Origin: Halomonas halocynthiae DSM 14573
GTDB lineage: Bacteria > Pseudomonadota > Gammaproteobacteria > Pseudomonadales > Halomonadaceae
Assembly: GCF_000425725.1 (NCBI RefSeq)
Contig: NZ_KE384439.1
Coordinates: 467,309 to 531,308, forward strand
Direction of reading: 5' to 3'
DNA: 64,000 nucleotides
Shown here in pieces: positions 1 to 8,772 of this stretch; positions within the stretch are counted from its first letter, which is position 1, and every line of letters starts with the position of its first letter. The notes under the pieces were generated by a model. It made no database searches. It was not told the DNA's origin and worked only from the letters and a program-made list of their open reading frames with translations. A program made the translations under genes and the position numbers.

Positions 1-2031
1 GTGCGCGATGACCTGCGCTTGCTGGTGATGTCGGCGACCCTCGATGTGGCCTCGCTTACCGCGGTGCTTGGCGAAGACACGCCGGTGGTTGACTGTCCCG
101 GTCGCCAGTTTCCGGTAGAAACCCGCTACCGCGAGGCGGCGGGGCGTGATCCAGTGGCGCATCAGGCCGAGGTGATTGCCGAAGCACTGGCGAAGGACAG
201 CGGAGACGTGCTGGTGATTCTGCCGGGTGTCGGCGAGATCCGCCGTCTGAAAAGTGCTCTGGCCAGCCGTTTTTCAGGACTTGCGTCTGCGCCTGTCGTT
301 GGCGAACTGCATGGCCGTCAGTCGCTGGCCGAACAACGCAGGGTACTCCGCCCCGTGAGTGATGCTCAACGCCGAGTCGTGCTGTCTACCGCGATTGTCG
401 AGTCCAGCGTTACCGTGGACGGCGTGGGCGTGGTCATTGATGCCGGTCGCGAGCGGCTGGCCGTGTATCAGCCGCGCAGTGGTCTGACTCGGCTCGAAAC
501 GCGGCGTATCAATCGTGCCAGTGCCGACCAGCGGCGTGGTCGGGCAGGGCGTCTGGGGCCCGGTGTGTGCTATAGGTTGTGGGGCGAGGAGCAACCGCTG
601 CCGGCAGACCGCGAGCCGGAAATCTTACAAGCCGATTTGTCGTCACTTGCTTTTGAGTTGGCACGTTGGGGTATTACCGAGCCGCAAGCATTGCAGTGGA
701 TTACCCCACCGCCGATAGGGGCCATGAAGGCGGGCCAGAAGCTGCTCGCTCGGCTCGGCTTGCTTGACGAGCATGGCCATCTGACACCGCTGGGGCATCG
801 TTGTGAGCGTTGGCCAGCATCGCCTCGTTCGGCCTTGCTGCTGAGTCAGGCATCCGAGCTGGGCGCGAATATTGCCGCGCTGGCGTGTTGTTTGGTGGCG
901 TGGCTTGATGTCCGAGATGCCGGTGGCGAACAGGATCCGCTGGACGCACTGAGAAAACACCTAGCTCGGCCCAATGACTTTCAACATTGGCGTCGCGAGG
1001 CAGAGCGCCTGTTGAAATTGATGCCAGCTGGCGTCAGAAATGTGCGCTTGGCTCAGGTCGATTTACCGCACGATTCGGCGTATATCAGCCAACTGCTGGC
1101 GATGGCCTGGCCAGAGCGAATAGCCCAACACATCTCACCTGGTGAGTTTCGGTTGGTAAGTGGCGCTAAGGCAACGCTAGATGCGCGCAGCTCTCTGGCA
1201 CGTGCCGAGTTGATTATTGCGATAGCGTTGGATGGAAGGGACGGCGGGGGACGTATTTATCGCGCGACGCCATTAAGCCATCAGAGCTTGGTTGAGTGTT
1301 TTCCGGAAGCATTGACCTGGCGTGATCACTTAGTCTGGGATGACGATCAGGGGTGTCTGGTCGGTGAGCAGCGCCAAGGGTTAGGCGCGGTGATATTGGC
1401 GCGCCGGCCACTGCGTGGCAAACCTCCTGAGGTGGTACGCCAAGCGTTGATTGATGCCCTTGAGCGGCGTCAGCGACTGCCTTTCGACACCGAAGGCGAG
1501 CAACTGCGTGGTCGCGTGGCATTACTGCGCCGCGAACTTGGGGAGCGTTGGCCGGACTGGTCAGACGCCTCATTACTTACTGACCTGGACTTCTGGCTAG
1601 GCCCGCACGTAGCTGGCCTGCAGAGCATTGATGATATCGCTAAATTGCCGCTATCTCGTGTGTTGCTAAATCGCCTGGACTGGTCGCTGCGCTCTCAGCT
1701 CGATACGCTGGCGCCGACTCATCTGCAGGTGCCTAGCGGTTCTCGGGTTGCGCTTGACTATACGGACGACATTCCGGTGCTTGCTGTAAAGTTGCAAGAG
1801 CTGTTTGGCTGGCAAGACGTGCCAACACTGGCAGAAGGGCGGGTGGCCCCATTGGTACACCTGTTATCACCAGCGCGCAGGCCACTTCAAGTCACCCGTG
1901 ATCTAGCCAGTTTTTGGGCCAACGGCTACATCGAGGTGCGTAAGGACATGCGCGGCCGCTACCCCAGACATCCTTGGCCGGAAGATCCGCTGAGCGCCAC
2001 GGCCACCGCCAGCGTCAAGCCACGGCGATAG
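1..2031 (+). CDS. hrpB: ATP-dependent RNA helicase HrpB, 5'-truncated by window edge
   Basis: DEAH-type superfamily 2 helicase of unknown cellular role in most bacteria. The frame is open from the first base, so the true start lies outside. The Walker A and DEAH boxes are missing, and the visible part begins just before helicase motif III (MSATLD, about residues 9-14). The second RecA-like domain follows, with STAIVESSVTVDGV and the motif VI arginine finger QRRGRAGRLGPG near residues 170-190. The helicase-associated domains and the HrpB-specific C-terminal domain come next, ending in HPWPEDPL, which is typical of the family. About 676 residues are present, against roughly 800 in full-length HrpB. 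Family assignment is firm; biological role is not. Confidence 0.95.
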   Translation: MRDDLRLLVMSATLDVASLTAVLGEDTPVVDCPGRQFPVETRYREAAGRDPVAHQAEVIAEALAKDSGDVLVILPGVGEIRRLKSALASRFSGLASAPVVGELHGRQSLAEQRRVLRPVSDAQRRVVLSTAIVESSVTVDGVGVVIDAGRERLAVYQPRSGLTRLETRRINRASADQRRGRAGRLGPGVCYRLWGEEQPLPADREPEILQADLSSLAFELARWGITEPQALQWITPPPIGAMKAGQKLLARLGLLDEHGHLTPLGHRCERWPASPRSALLLSQASELGANIAALACCLVAWLDVRDAGGEQDPLDALRKHLARPNDFQHWRREAERLLKLMPAGVRNVRLAQVDLPHDSAYISQLLAMAWPERIAQHISPGEFRLVSGAKATLDARSSLARAELIIAIALDGRDGGGRIYRATPLSHQSLVECFPEALTWRDHLVWDDDQGCLVGEQRQGLGAVILARRPLRGKPPEVVRQALIDALERRQRLPFDTEGEQLRGRVALLRRELGERWPDWSDASLLTDLDFWLGPHVAGLQSIDDIAKLPLSRVLLNRLDWSLRSQLDTLAPTHLQVPSGSRVALDYTDDIPVLAVKLQELFGWQDVPTLAEGRVAPLVHLLSPARRPLQVTRDLASFWANGYIEVRKDMRGRYPRHPWPEDPLSATATASVKPRR

Positions 2032-2098
2032 TCACGCTGGTGACACGTGCAAAACAGCCACTCATTACCGATTGATCATTGACTTGGTGACACTCTCG

Positions 2099-2557
2099 AT
2101 GCCAAACGTAACAGCACCTGAAAATTGCCCTTGCAGTAGCGGGCTACCTCTCGCGGCTTGCTGTGGGCGCTACCATAATGGTGAGCCAGCGCCCACGCCG
2201 GAAGCGTTAATGCGCTCACGTTTCAGTGCCTTTGCATTGGGCTTGAGTGACTACGTGTTGGAAACGTGGCATCCCGATCAGCGTCCAGCCAGCCTGTTGG
2301 ATGATAGCTTAACGGAATGGGTGCGATTAGAGATTCTCAGCAGCCAACAACAGGACGATGCAGGCCAAGTGCATTTTCGGGCAATTTTTCGCGAGAATAA
2401 TCGCTGGAATGCTCTGGAAGAAGATTCAAGCTTCATTCGCACAGCAGGGCGCTGGTTGTATGTCGACGGCGAAACAGCCGTTGTGTCGCTTAAGCCAGGG
2501 CGCAACGCAGATTGCCCGTGCGGTAGCGGGCGTAAAGCAAAGCGCTGTTGCTGCTAA
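2099..2557 (+). CDS. ychJ: YchJ-family protein with N- and C-terminal SEC-C zinc motifs
   Basis: A protein of 152 residues with cysteine clusters at both ends: CPCSSGLPLAACCG near the start and CPCGSGRKAKRCCC at the very end. These are SEC-C-type zinc-binding motifs, as found at the C-terminus of SecA. The middle is an NTF2-like YchJ domain with the family signature ALMRSRFSAFALG. I chose the ATG at 2099 over an upstream TTG at 2072 because the SEC-C motif begins a few residues after it. It lies 67 bp after hrpB on the same strand. The molecular function is unknown. The stop codon adjoins the terminator hairpin of the convergent permease gene. Confidence 0.88.
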   Translation: MPNVTAPENCPCSSGLPLAACCGRYHNGEPAPTPEALMRSRFSAFALGLSDYVLETWHPDQRPASLLDDSLTEWVRLEILSSQQQDDAGQVHFRAIFRENNRWNALEEDSSFIRTAGRWLYVDGETAVVSLKPGRNADCPCGSGRKAKRCCC

Positions 2558-2560
2558 AAA

Positions 2561-2587
2561 AATGACCGAGCCATTCGCTCGGTCATT
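2561..2587 (-). terminator. Intrinsic terminator of the YuiF-like permease gene
   Basis: Perfect 10-bp stem: AATGACCGAG at 2561-2570 pairs with CTCGGTCATT at 2578-2587. On the minus strand it is followed by a run of T residues (the A-tract at 2556-2561). It lies just past the end of the minus-strand permease and abuts the plus-strand ychJ stop. Confidence 0.85.
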
Positions 2588-2631
2588 CGTGCTTACCGGT
2601 GGTACTTGCAGATAGTGCCTGCAAAGCGTGA

Positions 2632-3978
2632 CTAAAGCGTCATGGCGGCCAACCAACCGAAAGCAATCAGCGGAATGTTGTAGTGCAAGAAGGTGGGTAC
2701 CACGCTGTCCCAAATATGGTCATGCTGACCATCAGCGTTAAGGCCTGCGGTTGGGCCTAGAGTTGAATCAGAGGCAGGAGAGCCTGCATCGCCCAAGGCT
2801 GCTGCGGCACCCACCAGTGCGATAGTGGCCATCGGAGAGAAATCAAAGCCGATTGCCAGAGGGACGTATAACGAAGCGATAATCGGAATTGTCGAAAAAG
2901 ACGAGCCGATACCCATGGTAATAAATAAGCCCACTAATAGCATAATTAATGCTGCCAAGCCTTTGTTATCGCCAATCAGGTCAGTGGAGCTGGTCACTAA
3001 GGTTTCAACTTCTCCGCTAGCTTGCATTACGCTGGCGAAACCCGCCGCTGCGATCATGATGAAACCCACTAACGTCATCATCTGCATGCCTTCAGTGAAA
3101 ATGTTGTCTTGCTCGTGCCAGCGGAATACACCGCTAACTGACAGTAACGCAAAACCAAATAAACCGCCCAAAATCATTGAGCCACTGAATAATTGCACGG
3201 CAACGGTACCCAGCAGTGAAATGGCAATCATGCCCATTTGCCAAGACTTGAGGGTGCGCGTGGTTTCAGTCGGAGGTTGAGCCCCATGAGCTAGCTCTCG
3301 GTCCTCATAATGACGCTTACGGCGATAGCTGAAAAATACGGCAGTAATCAGTCCTAGCGCCATGCCACCGATGGGTACCAGCATTGCTAAGGGCACCATG
3401 CCAGCAGTGACGTTCAGGCCAAACTCGGCACCATTTTTGTTAATGTTGGCAAGTAGAATATCGTTAAGAAAAATAGAGCCAAAACCGACAGGTAATAACA
3501 TATAAGGCGCAGTAATGCCGAAGGTGATAACACAGGCCACGGCACGGCGGTCTAGTTCAAGATGATTCATCAGTTTAAGAAGCGGTGGCACCAGCACTGG
3601 AATAAAGGCGATGTGCACTGGAATCAGGTTCTGAGAGCTCACGGCAAAAGCCAGTAAGACGCCAAGCAGAGTAAGAATGATTAGGCGGCGGTTGGGGTTA
3701 CCTTCATCGAGATGTAGCCCTGCAATAGCGCGTTTAGAGAGCAGTTGAGTGATACCAGAACGTGACAGTGCAACCGCAAAGGCACCCAGTACAGCGTACG
3801 AAATAGCAACGGTAGCACCATTACCCAGTCCGCTTTCAAAAGCACTCATGATCTCGCTAACCGGCATCCCGGCGTAGAGGCCGCCCACCAAGCTGGCGGC
3901 TATCAGCGCAAAAACCACAGAAACCCGAGCAAGACTCAGGGTAACCATCACCAGGATGGCCAATACGACAGCATTCAT
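2632..3978 (-). CDS. YuiF/NhaC-superfamily (Na+/H+ antiporter-like) permease
   Basis: An integral inner-membrane protein of 448 residues with about ten to twelve hydrophobic segments. It starts directly with a membrane helix (MNAVVLAILVMVTLS) and belongs to the Na_H_antiporter / YuiF group within the ion transporter superfamily. Members have been linked to sodium/proton antiport and, in some species, to amino-acid uptake, so the substrate cannot be read from sequence. The ATG at 3978 has AGGGGC upstream; a TTG 33 bases earlier is possible. It lies downstream of glaH-lhgO on the same strand, but an intrinsic terminator separates it from lhgO, so it probably has its own promoter. A role in moving a lysine/glutarate catabolite is an attractive but unproven inference. 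Confidence 0.82.
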   Translation of the reverse strand: MNAVVLAILVMVTLSLARVSVVFALIAASLVGGLYAGMPVSEIMSAFESGLGNGATVAISYAVLGAFAVALSRSGITQLLSKRAIAGLHLDEGNPNRRLIILTLLGVLLAFAVSSQNLIPVHIAFIPVLVPPLLKLMNHLELDRRAVACVITFGITAPYMLLPVGFGSIFLNDILLANINKNGAEFGLNVTAGMVPLAMLVPIGGMALGLITAVFFSYRRKRHYEDRELAHGAQPPTETTRTLKSWQMGMIAISLLGTVAVQLFSGSMILGGLFGFALLSVSGVFRWHEQDNIFTEGMQMMTLVGFIMIAAAGFASVMQASGEVETLVTSSTDLIGDNKGLAALIMLLVGLFITMGIGSSFSTIPIIASLYVPLAIGFDFSPMATIALVGAAAALGDAGSPASDSTLGPTAGLNADGQHDHIWDSVVPTFLHYNIPLIAFGWLAAMTL

Positions 3979-4010
3979 TTCAATCAAGCCCCTAACAGGA
4001 TGGTAAGACA

Positions 4011-4051
4011 AACAAAACCGCGCGATTTCCAGCCAGAAGGAAGTCGCGCGG
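4011..4051 (-). terminator. Intrinsic terminator after lhgO
   Basis: CCGCGCGATTTCC at 4018-4030 pairs with GGAAGTCGCGCGG at 4039-4051, with one mismatch. On the minus strand the stem is followed by TTTTGTTTG. It ends the glaH-lhgO transcript ahead of the permease gene. Confidence 0.85.
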
Positions 4052-4121
4052 CCGATAGTGGTGTTGGAACACCTACGCTATTTTGCGCCAGCATAGCCTG
4101 ATATGTCGAATGGCTAAATCA

Positions 4122-5321
4122 TTAGGCGGCTTCAACTTGCGCCTTCACCTTCTTGACGATATGCGCACCGATTGGCAGGGCGGATGTCGCTGCAGGCGAG
4201 GGAGCGTTTCCAACATTGATAGTGCGTGGGGTATTGACGAACAGGAAGTCGTCCACCAGCTTGCCATCGCGAGAGACTGCTTGGGCGCGTACGCCTGCCG
4301 GGTAGGGAGTGAGGTCGTCCTGCGTCAGGCTCGGGCAATATTTACGTACCAGTTCCAAGTAGCCTTTTTTGTACAGCGAGTTTTTCATTTCAACGAGACC
4401 CGGCTTCAAGTTCGCTTTCAACACTTTGAGAATGCCTGGGTTAGTCAACATGCCAGCCAAGTCGCGTGGCGACACATCACGTCGACGGTAGCCTTCGCGC
4501 TTAAGTGCCAGTACAGCGTTGGGGCCAACAGTGACAGTGCCGTCAATCATGCGTGTCAGGTGTACACCAAGGAATGGCATCGACGGATCGGGAATCGGGT
4601 AAATCAAATGGTTAACGATTTGGTTGTGCTGTTCTGGCAATAAGTAATACTCGCCACGGAATGGGCAAATAGTAAAGCCAGGGTCTTTGCCTAACATACG
4701 TACAACTCTGTCAGCCATCAGCCCCGAACAGGATACCAAGTAGCGGCTAGTAAATTCGCCTTGACTGGTACTCACTATCACTTCCTGCCGGCGCTCATCA
4801 ATACCGGTAACTTCCGTAGAATAGCGAATCTCCCCACCCATACGTTCGAACTCAGTCGCCATGGCACGAGTGACGGCAGAGTAATCGACGATACCGCTAG
4901 AGGGAACCAAAATACCGCCAGTTCCCGTAATATTCGGTTCGCGCTCACGTAACGCATCAGCACTGAGCCACTCACGCTCTAGTCCGTTAGCCTCTGTACG
5001 CTCCCACAGCGCCTGCATCCGTTGCATTTCTAGGTCGCTGGTGGCGACCAGCAACTTGCCACAGATGTCATAAGCGACACCGTGAGCATCACAGAACTCC
5101 CGAGTAGCAAGGTTTCCCGCCAGGCAGAACTGAGCCTTGAGGCTACCTGGTGTGTAATAAACGCCAGCATGAATTACACCGCTATTGTGGCCTGTTTGAT
5201 GATGCGCGGGCCCCGTTTCCTTTTCTACCAGCAGCATGCGGCGATCAGGATAGTTCTGCTTGAGCTGCATGGCGGTAGACATCCCCAGGATGCCGCCGCC
5301 AATGATGATGAAGTCGTACAT
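4122..5321 (-). CDS. lhgO: L-2-hydroxyglutarate dehydrogenase/oxidase LhgO
   Basis: FAD-dependent enzyme of the DAO superfamily, 399 residues. It oxidises L-2-hydroxyglutarate to 2-oxoglutarate and passes electrons toward the membrane quinone pool. The N-terminal dinucleotide-binding motif is IIGGGILGMSTA (residues 6-17), followed by the family motif HQTGHNSGVIHAGVYY, with a C-terminal FAD-contacting segment (VGNAPSPAATSAL). The ATG at 5321 has AAAGGCAG upstream. It lies 111-134 bp after glaH on the same strand, matching the csiD-ygaF (glaH-lhgO) order of enterobacteria: GlaH makes L-2-hydroxyglutarate and LhgO consumes it. No gabDT genes follow here. Confidence 0.95.
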   Translation of the reverse strand: MYDFIIIGGGILGMSTAMQLKQNYPDRRMLLVEKETGPAHHQTGHNSGVIHAGVYYTPGSLKAQFCLAGNLATREFCDAHGVAYDICGKLLVATSDLEMQRMQALWERTEANGLEREWLSADALREREPNITGTGGILVPSSGIVDYSAVTRAMATEFERMGGEIRYSTEVTGIDERRQEVIVSTSQGEFTSRYLVSCSGLMADRVVRMLGKDPGFTICPFRGEYYLLPEQHNQIVNHLIYPIPDPSMPFLGVHLTRMIDGTVTVGPNAVLALKREGYRRRDVSPRDLAGMLTNPGILKVLKANLKPGLVEMKNSLYKKGYLELVRKYCPSLTQDDLTPYPAGVRAQAVSRDGKLVDDFLFVNTPRTINVGNAPSPAATSALPIGAHIVKKVKAQVEAA

Positions 5322-5381
5322 CGGCTGCCTTTAGGTGCTGGGTAGAGGGGTTAATTTATTAGATAATTTCTTGGGTAGAAT

Positions 5382-5428
5382 GGCCAAATGATACGTACCA
5401 CCCTCAAAAGTGCGGCACGTATCATGGC
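5382..5428. repeat. Inverted repeat in the glaH-lhgO gap
   Basis: ATGATACGT at 5388-5396 and ACGTATCAT at 5417-5425 form a perfect 9-bp inverted repeat. Outer GCC/GGC bases extend it after a two-base bulge. There is no T-run, so it is not a classical terminator. It could be an mRNA processing or stability hairpin, or an operator. Confidence 0.6.
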
Positions 5429-5455
5429 ATATTTACAGCACTGTCGCTGCTAACA

Positions 5456-6436
5456 TCAGGCTTGACTAGGGTTACGTAACGTACTGGCATAGGTGAAATA
5501 ACCACGCTGGCGCATCAGCTCACGGCGAAGATCAGGATGCGCCGTGAAGCGATCGCGGCCGTGTAACCAGAAGTGGTTATTAATCAGTAGGAAGCTACCC
5601 ACAGGGTTTGGCACTGACAGAATCGCTGAGCTGCTCTCCAGTGACTCTGAAAGGTCTGTCAGCCAATTGCCTTCTTCAAAATCTTTGGGCTGCACAAACT
5701 GATCAATGTAGGCCATGATCGGCTGGCCGTTGACATCAACATCAAACACCGCGTGATAAACGTCTTTTGTTACATTCTTACTCGGCGGAACACTCCAGCG
5801 CATTGGGCGATGCGCCAGCGGATGACGGTAGAAGCGCTCTAGGTCCTCCCAGTCGTCCAGATGGAGGAGTAGCGAGTTTCCGCCCTCCATGTTCTGTTCA
5901 TCGATCTTCATCATCAGAACGTAGTCGGTATCTTGCTCGACAAAGGTGCCATCGTTATGGAGTTCCATAACGCGGTGTGGTTGACGTAAATAACTGTCTG
6001 AGTTATCTACGTTCTTGACCACGAAACGTGCATAATACTCACCACTCATCGCATCAAAGTTGGAGCGGCCCATCAAGTGCGCTACAGCGGTTGCCACTTT
6101 AACCATGTCATCGGCTTGCTCAACGCTATTCAGCCCTTCAGGAACGACCTGAAAACCACCTGTTTTACGATCCACCAACGTGTTGATCAGTACCGCTTGC
6201 AGCGTGTTATCGCACAGGTCATCAAGAATTTTTGCGACCCGGAAACGCAACATTGATTTGTACTCAAGCGCTTGTACCGGCCACTCAGCCACTGCTTCAA
6301 GAAACGCCTTAACGACCGAGCTGCTGATAGTTAGCTGTAACAGGCGATCAGAATGCGCTGATGGTGCCAATGTAAAACCTTGAATATTGGCAGGCAGCGG
6401 CATAGCGGTTTCAGGAAGCTGGGTCAAAACGGTCAT
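5456..6436 (-). CDS. glaH: Glutarate 2-hydroxylase GlaH (CsiD)
   Basis: Fe(II)/2-oxoglutarate dioxygenase of the CsiD family, 326 residues. It hydroxylates glutarate to L-2-hydroxyglutarate while converting 2-oxoglutarate to succinate, in the cadaverine/5-aminovalerate branch of lysine degradation. The iron facial triad is visible as H160 and D162 in MELHNDGTF and H292 in FWLHGRDRF. Arginines near residue 304 ([12 protein letters not shown]) can bind the 2-oxoglutarate carboxylate. I chose the ATG at 6436 because GGAG lies about 11 bases upstream; an ATG at 6451 is an alternative without a good ribosome site. It is transcribed divergently from the adjacent two-component system and upstream of lhgO. 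Confidence 0.95.
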   Translation of the reverse strand: MTVLTQLPETAMPLPANIQGFTLAPSAHSDRLLQLTISSSVVKAFLEAVAEWPVQALEYKSMLRFRVAKILDDLCDNTLQAVLINTLVDRKTGGFQVVPEGLNSVEQADDMVKVATAVAHLMGRSNFDAMSGEYYARFVVKNVDNSDSYLRQPHRVMELHNDGTFVEQDTDYVLMMKIDEQNMEGGNSLLLHLDDWEDLERFYRHPLAHRPMRWSVPPSKNVTKDVYHAVFDVDVNGQPIMAYIDQFVQPKDFEEGNWLTDLSESLESSSAILSVPNPVGSFLLINNHFWLHGRDRFTAHPDLRRELMRQRGYFTYASTLRNPSQA

Positions 6437-6474
6437 GTGGGGAGACTCCATCGATGTTCAGGGTTGTTGTGTTA

Positions 6475-6503
6475 AAAATATCTACATTTTTATCTTTCGT
6501 CAA
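6475..6503 (-). promoter_or_regulatory. Putative sigma70 promoter of glaH-lhgO
   Basis: On the minus strand, TTGACG (6498-6503) is followed by a 17-base spacer and TATTTT (6475-6480), 39 bases before the glaH start. The region is AT-rich and is shared with the divergent histidine kinase gene. Confidence 0.5.
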
Positions 6504-6521
6504 TATTAAGCAGGGTATCCG

Positions 6522-8066
6522 ATGGTAGTGGCTATGAAAAAAACAACAATGAAGCACAAAGGCGTTGTGGCTGCGATCATTGGATGGCTTGGGTTGCTTG
6601 CTACCACTCTGGCGGCGATGGCTTTCTTTGAACGGCAGCAGCTGTTTATGGAGTTACAGAGCGAGGCAGCCATCCTGTATCGCCAAGCTTCGCAGAGGGC
6701 TGATCAACATGATGCGCATCTTACTTCGCTGTCTGCGATTGCTGTGGCAGAAAAGGGCAATCAGCAGGGGGTGTTTCTCAACGTTGCTGATACCATCCGG
6801 CGTTTCTATCCTCGTATCACGGCTATTAATTTAGTACCGCTGGATCGTGCTGATGCTGACCTGACGACCCAATCAGGCCAGTTTTTTGAAACAGTTATTG
6901 CTGCTGCAAACGCATCCAGGGGCGAGTTGATGTTGCGTGCTCTGCCACAGGCAAACGGCCAGTATCTTGCAATTAAGCGCAGCCCTAATACTACTGAGGC
7001 GCGTTACGGGTTGGCGATTAGCGTCGATGCAGAACGATTGCTAGCTTCTGATAACGACTTCTGGGCGCGGCCATCAGTGACACGCAGTTTGCGCTTGCCA
7101 GACGGCACTTTGCTAATTGGAGAGGGAAGTCGCTCGGCTGCGATATCGTTTCGTCATGCGTTGAGTAGTGGGTCACAGCCGTTGCTCTTTGAAGCGGGTA
7201 TTTCCCCCAGTCTCACTGATTTCTTACCGGCTGATCGCACATTACTTGTTGCACTCGGGATGACATTATTTTACCTGCTAGCCCTTCTTGGCTGGCGACA
7301 GCTTGTGCGAACACGCCGAGCAGAACAGCAAGCGCAGCTAAGTGCGAGTGAAGCGCAGCTGGCTCATGCCACCCGCGTTAATGCGCTTGGGGAAATGGCT
7401 AGTGGTATGGCACACGAGTTAACTCAACCACTCACTGCAATCCTGAGCCAAGCACAGGCCGGACGGCATCTGGCACGACGTGGTGACATGGGGGGCTCGG
7501 AGGAGAGTTTTTCTCGAATTGTGGAGCAGGCCAAGCGTGCCGCCGCAATTCTTGACCGGTTGCGCGACTGGACGCAGCCGCATGCTGAGCGGGCTGAACT
7601 TGTGCCCCTCAACAAAGCAATAGAGAACGTTGAGGCGTTATTGCATCGTGAGCTAGAAATGCGTGGCGTGAGCCTGATGACGGATCTTGCTCACACACAG
7701 GGGGTATCACTTTATCTTGACCGGATTGCACTAGAGCAAATTATTTTCAACTTGACCCGAAATGCGGTCGAGGCCGCTGAGAACAGCCCTGAGGCCCGTG
7801 TAATGATTCTCAGCGCGATGACTAAAACCCGTATTATGCTTGAAATCATTGATAGTGGGTCGGGCGTGCCTGATGCCATTCGTGCGCGGATATTTGAGCC
7901 GTTTGTTACGGGAAAAGTTGATGGTACTGGGCTGGGGTTGGCACTGTGCCAACGGCTGGCAGAGCACATGGGCGGCGAGCTAAGCCTGATCGAGGACCGT
8001 CCAGAAACAGTCTTTTGCCTCTGGCTGCCTCGCTGTGTAGAGAAAAATAAGGAATCATTGAAATGA
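6522..8066 (+). CDS. Membrane sensor histidine kinase
   Basis: Sensor kinase of 514 residues. One transmembrane helix lies at about residues 16-35 and a second at about 239-258. They bracket a periplasmic sensor region of roughly 200 residues that I cannot assign to a named family. The cytoplasmic part has a HisKA box with H298 (GMAHELTQPLTAI, DctB/FixL-like), an N box (NLTRNAVEAAE), a G1 box (DSGSGVPD) and a G2 box (GTGLGLAL), all intact. The ATG at 6522 has GCAGGG upstream. It overlaps the response regulator start by four bases (ATGA), so the two are translationally coupled. Its position, divergent from glaH, makes control of glutarate metabolism or of the downstream HbpS-like gene plausible, but the sequence does not prove it. 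Confidence 0.92.
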   Translation: MVVAMKKTTMKHKGVVAAIIGWLGLLATTLAAMAFFERQQLFMELQSEAAILYRQASQRADQHDAHLTSLSAIAVAEKGNQQGVFLNVADTIRRFYPRITAINLVPLDRADADLTTQSGQFFETVIAAANASRGELMLRALPQANGQYLAIKRSPNTTEARYGLAISVDAERLLASDNDFWARPSVTRSLRLPDGTLLIGEGSRSAAISFRHALSSGSQPLLFEAGISPSLTDFLPADRTLLVALGMTLFYLLALLGWRQLVRTRRAEQQAQLSASEAQLAHATRVNALGEMASGMAHELTQPLTAILSQAQAGRHLARRGDMGGSEESFSRIVEQAKRAAAILDRLRDWTQPHAERAELVPLNKAIENVEALLHRELEMRGVSLMTDLAHTQGVSLYLDRIALEQIIFNLTRNAVEAAENSPEARVMILSAMTKTRIMLEIIDSGSGVPDAIRARIFEPFVTGKVDGTGLGLALCQRLAEHMGGELSLIEDRPETVFCLWLPRCVEKNKESLK

Positions 8067-8710
8067 GCCCTCCAGTCTACTTGGTTGACGATGATGAAGC
8101 CGTGCGTGATGGGCTGTCACTGTTGTTACGCACGGTCGGCCTCAAGGTGTACAGCTTTGCAACACCTCATGATTTTTTGGCCTCTGTGGGCACACTTGAG
8201 CCAGGCTGTTTAATTCTGGATATCAGGATGCCGCAACTCTCTGGTCTGAAGCTTCAGGAAACCTTAGATGATCAGCAGGTTAACTGGCCAACTATCGTCA
8301 TTTCAGGCCATGGCGATATTCAGGCGTGTCGTCGTGCTTTTCGCAACGGTGCCATCGACTTTTTGTCGAAGCCCGTAGATGAGCAGGAGTTAATTGATGC
8401 GATTCAAAGAGGTCATGCCGAGCTGGAGGTGTATAAACGCGAAGCCTCGGAAGCAGATGAAGCGCGTAGCGTGCTTGCACAGTTAAGCGAGCGAGAAACT
8501 CAGGTTCTGGAAATGGTGGTGAAAGGGCTGACCACACGCGAGATTGCTGATGTACTTTTATTATCACCCCGCACCGTAGATAGCCATCGCGCGGCTATTG
8601 GCGCAAAGGCGGGAACGCGTTCAACAGCGGAATTGACACGCTTATGGCTTGATTCAGGGCGAGTCAGTAGAACTACGGATCGTGCTGCAAAACCTACGAA
8701 TACTCGATAG
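8063..8710 (+). CDS. FixJ-family (NarL/LuxR-type HTH) response regulator
   Basis: A response regulator of 215 residues. The receiver domain occupies residues 1-120, with acidic pocket VDDD (8-11), phosphoacceptor D53 in LILDIRMP and the conserved lysine in FLSKPVDE. The C-terminal LuxR-type helix-turn-helix spans about residues 140-200 (LSERETQVLEMVVKGLTTREIA, then SPRTVDSHRAAI). It is the cognate partner of the overlapping histidine kinase. The FixJ-like linker and output domain suggest transcription activation. Candidate targets are its neighbours, glaH-lhgO and the downstream HbpS-like gene. Confidence 0.93.
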   Translation: MSPPVYLVDDDEAVRDGLSLLLRTVGLKVYSFATPHDFLASVGTLEPGCLILDIRMPQLSGLKLQETLDDQQVNWPTIVISGHGDIQACRRAFRNGAIDFLSKPVDEQELIDAIQRGHAELEVYKREASEADEARSVLAQLSERETQVLEMVVKGLTTREIADVLLLSPRTVDSHRAAIGAKAGTRSTAELTRLWLDSGRVSRTTDRAAKPTNTR

Positions 8711-8772
8711 TCATTCTTATGTGTAGTATAGCCTTGGGATTGTAAATAAATGATTAAATCAAGGAGAAACAC

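Noticed and set aside
4083..4643. 186-codon plus-strand frame opposite lhgO
   Set aside because: Antisense shadow of a clear enzyme gene with no ribosome site and no recognisable domain.
5456..6436. Ectoine hydroxylase (ectD), considered because of the Fe/2-oxoglutarate dioxygenase motif and ectABC nearby
   Set aside because: The sequence and the positions of the iron ligands match CsiD/GlaH, and lhgO follows. EctD-specific motifs are absent, so no ectD lies in this window.
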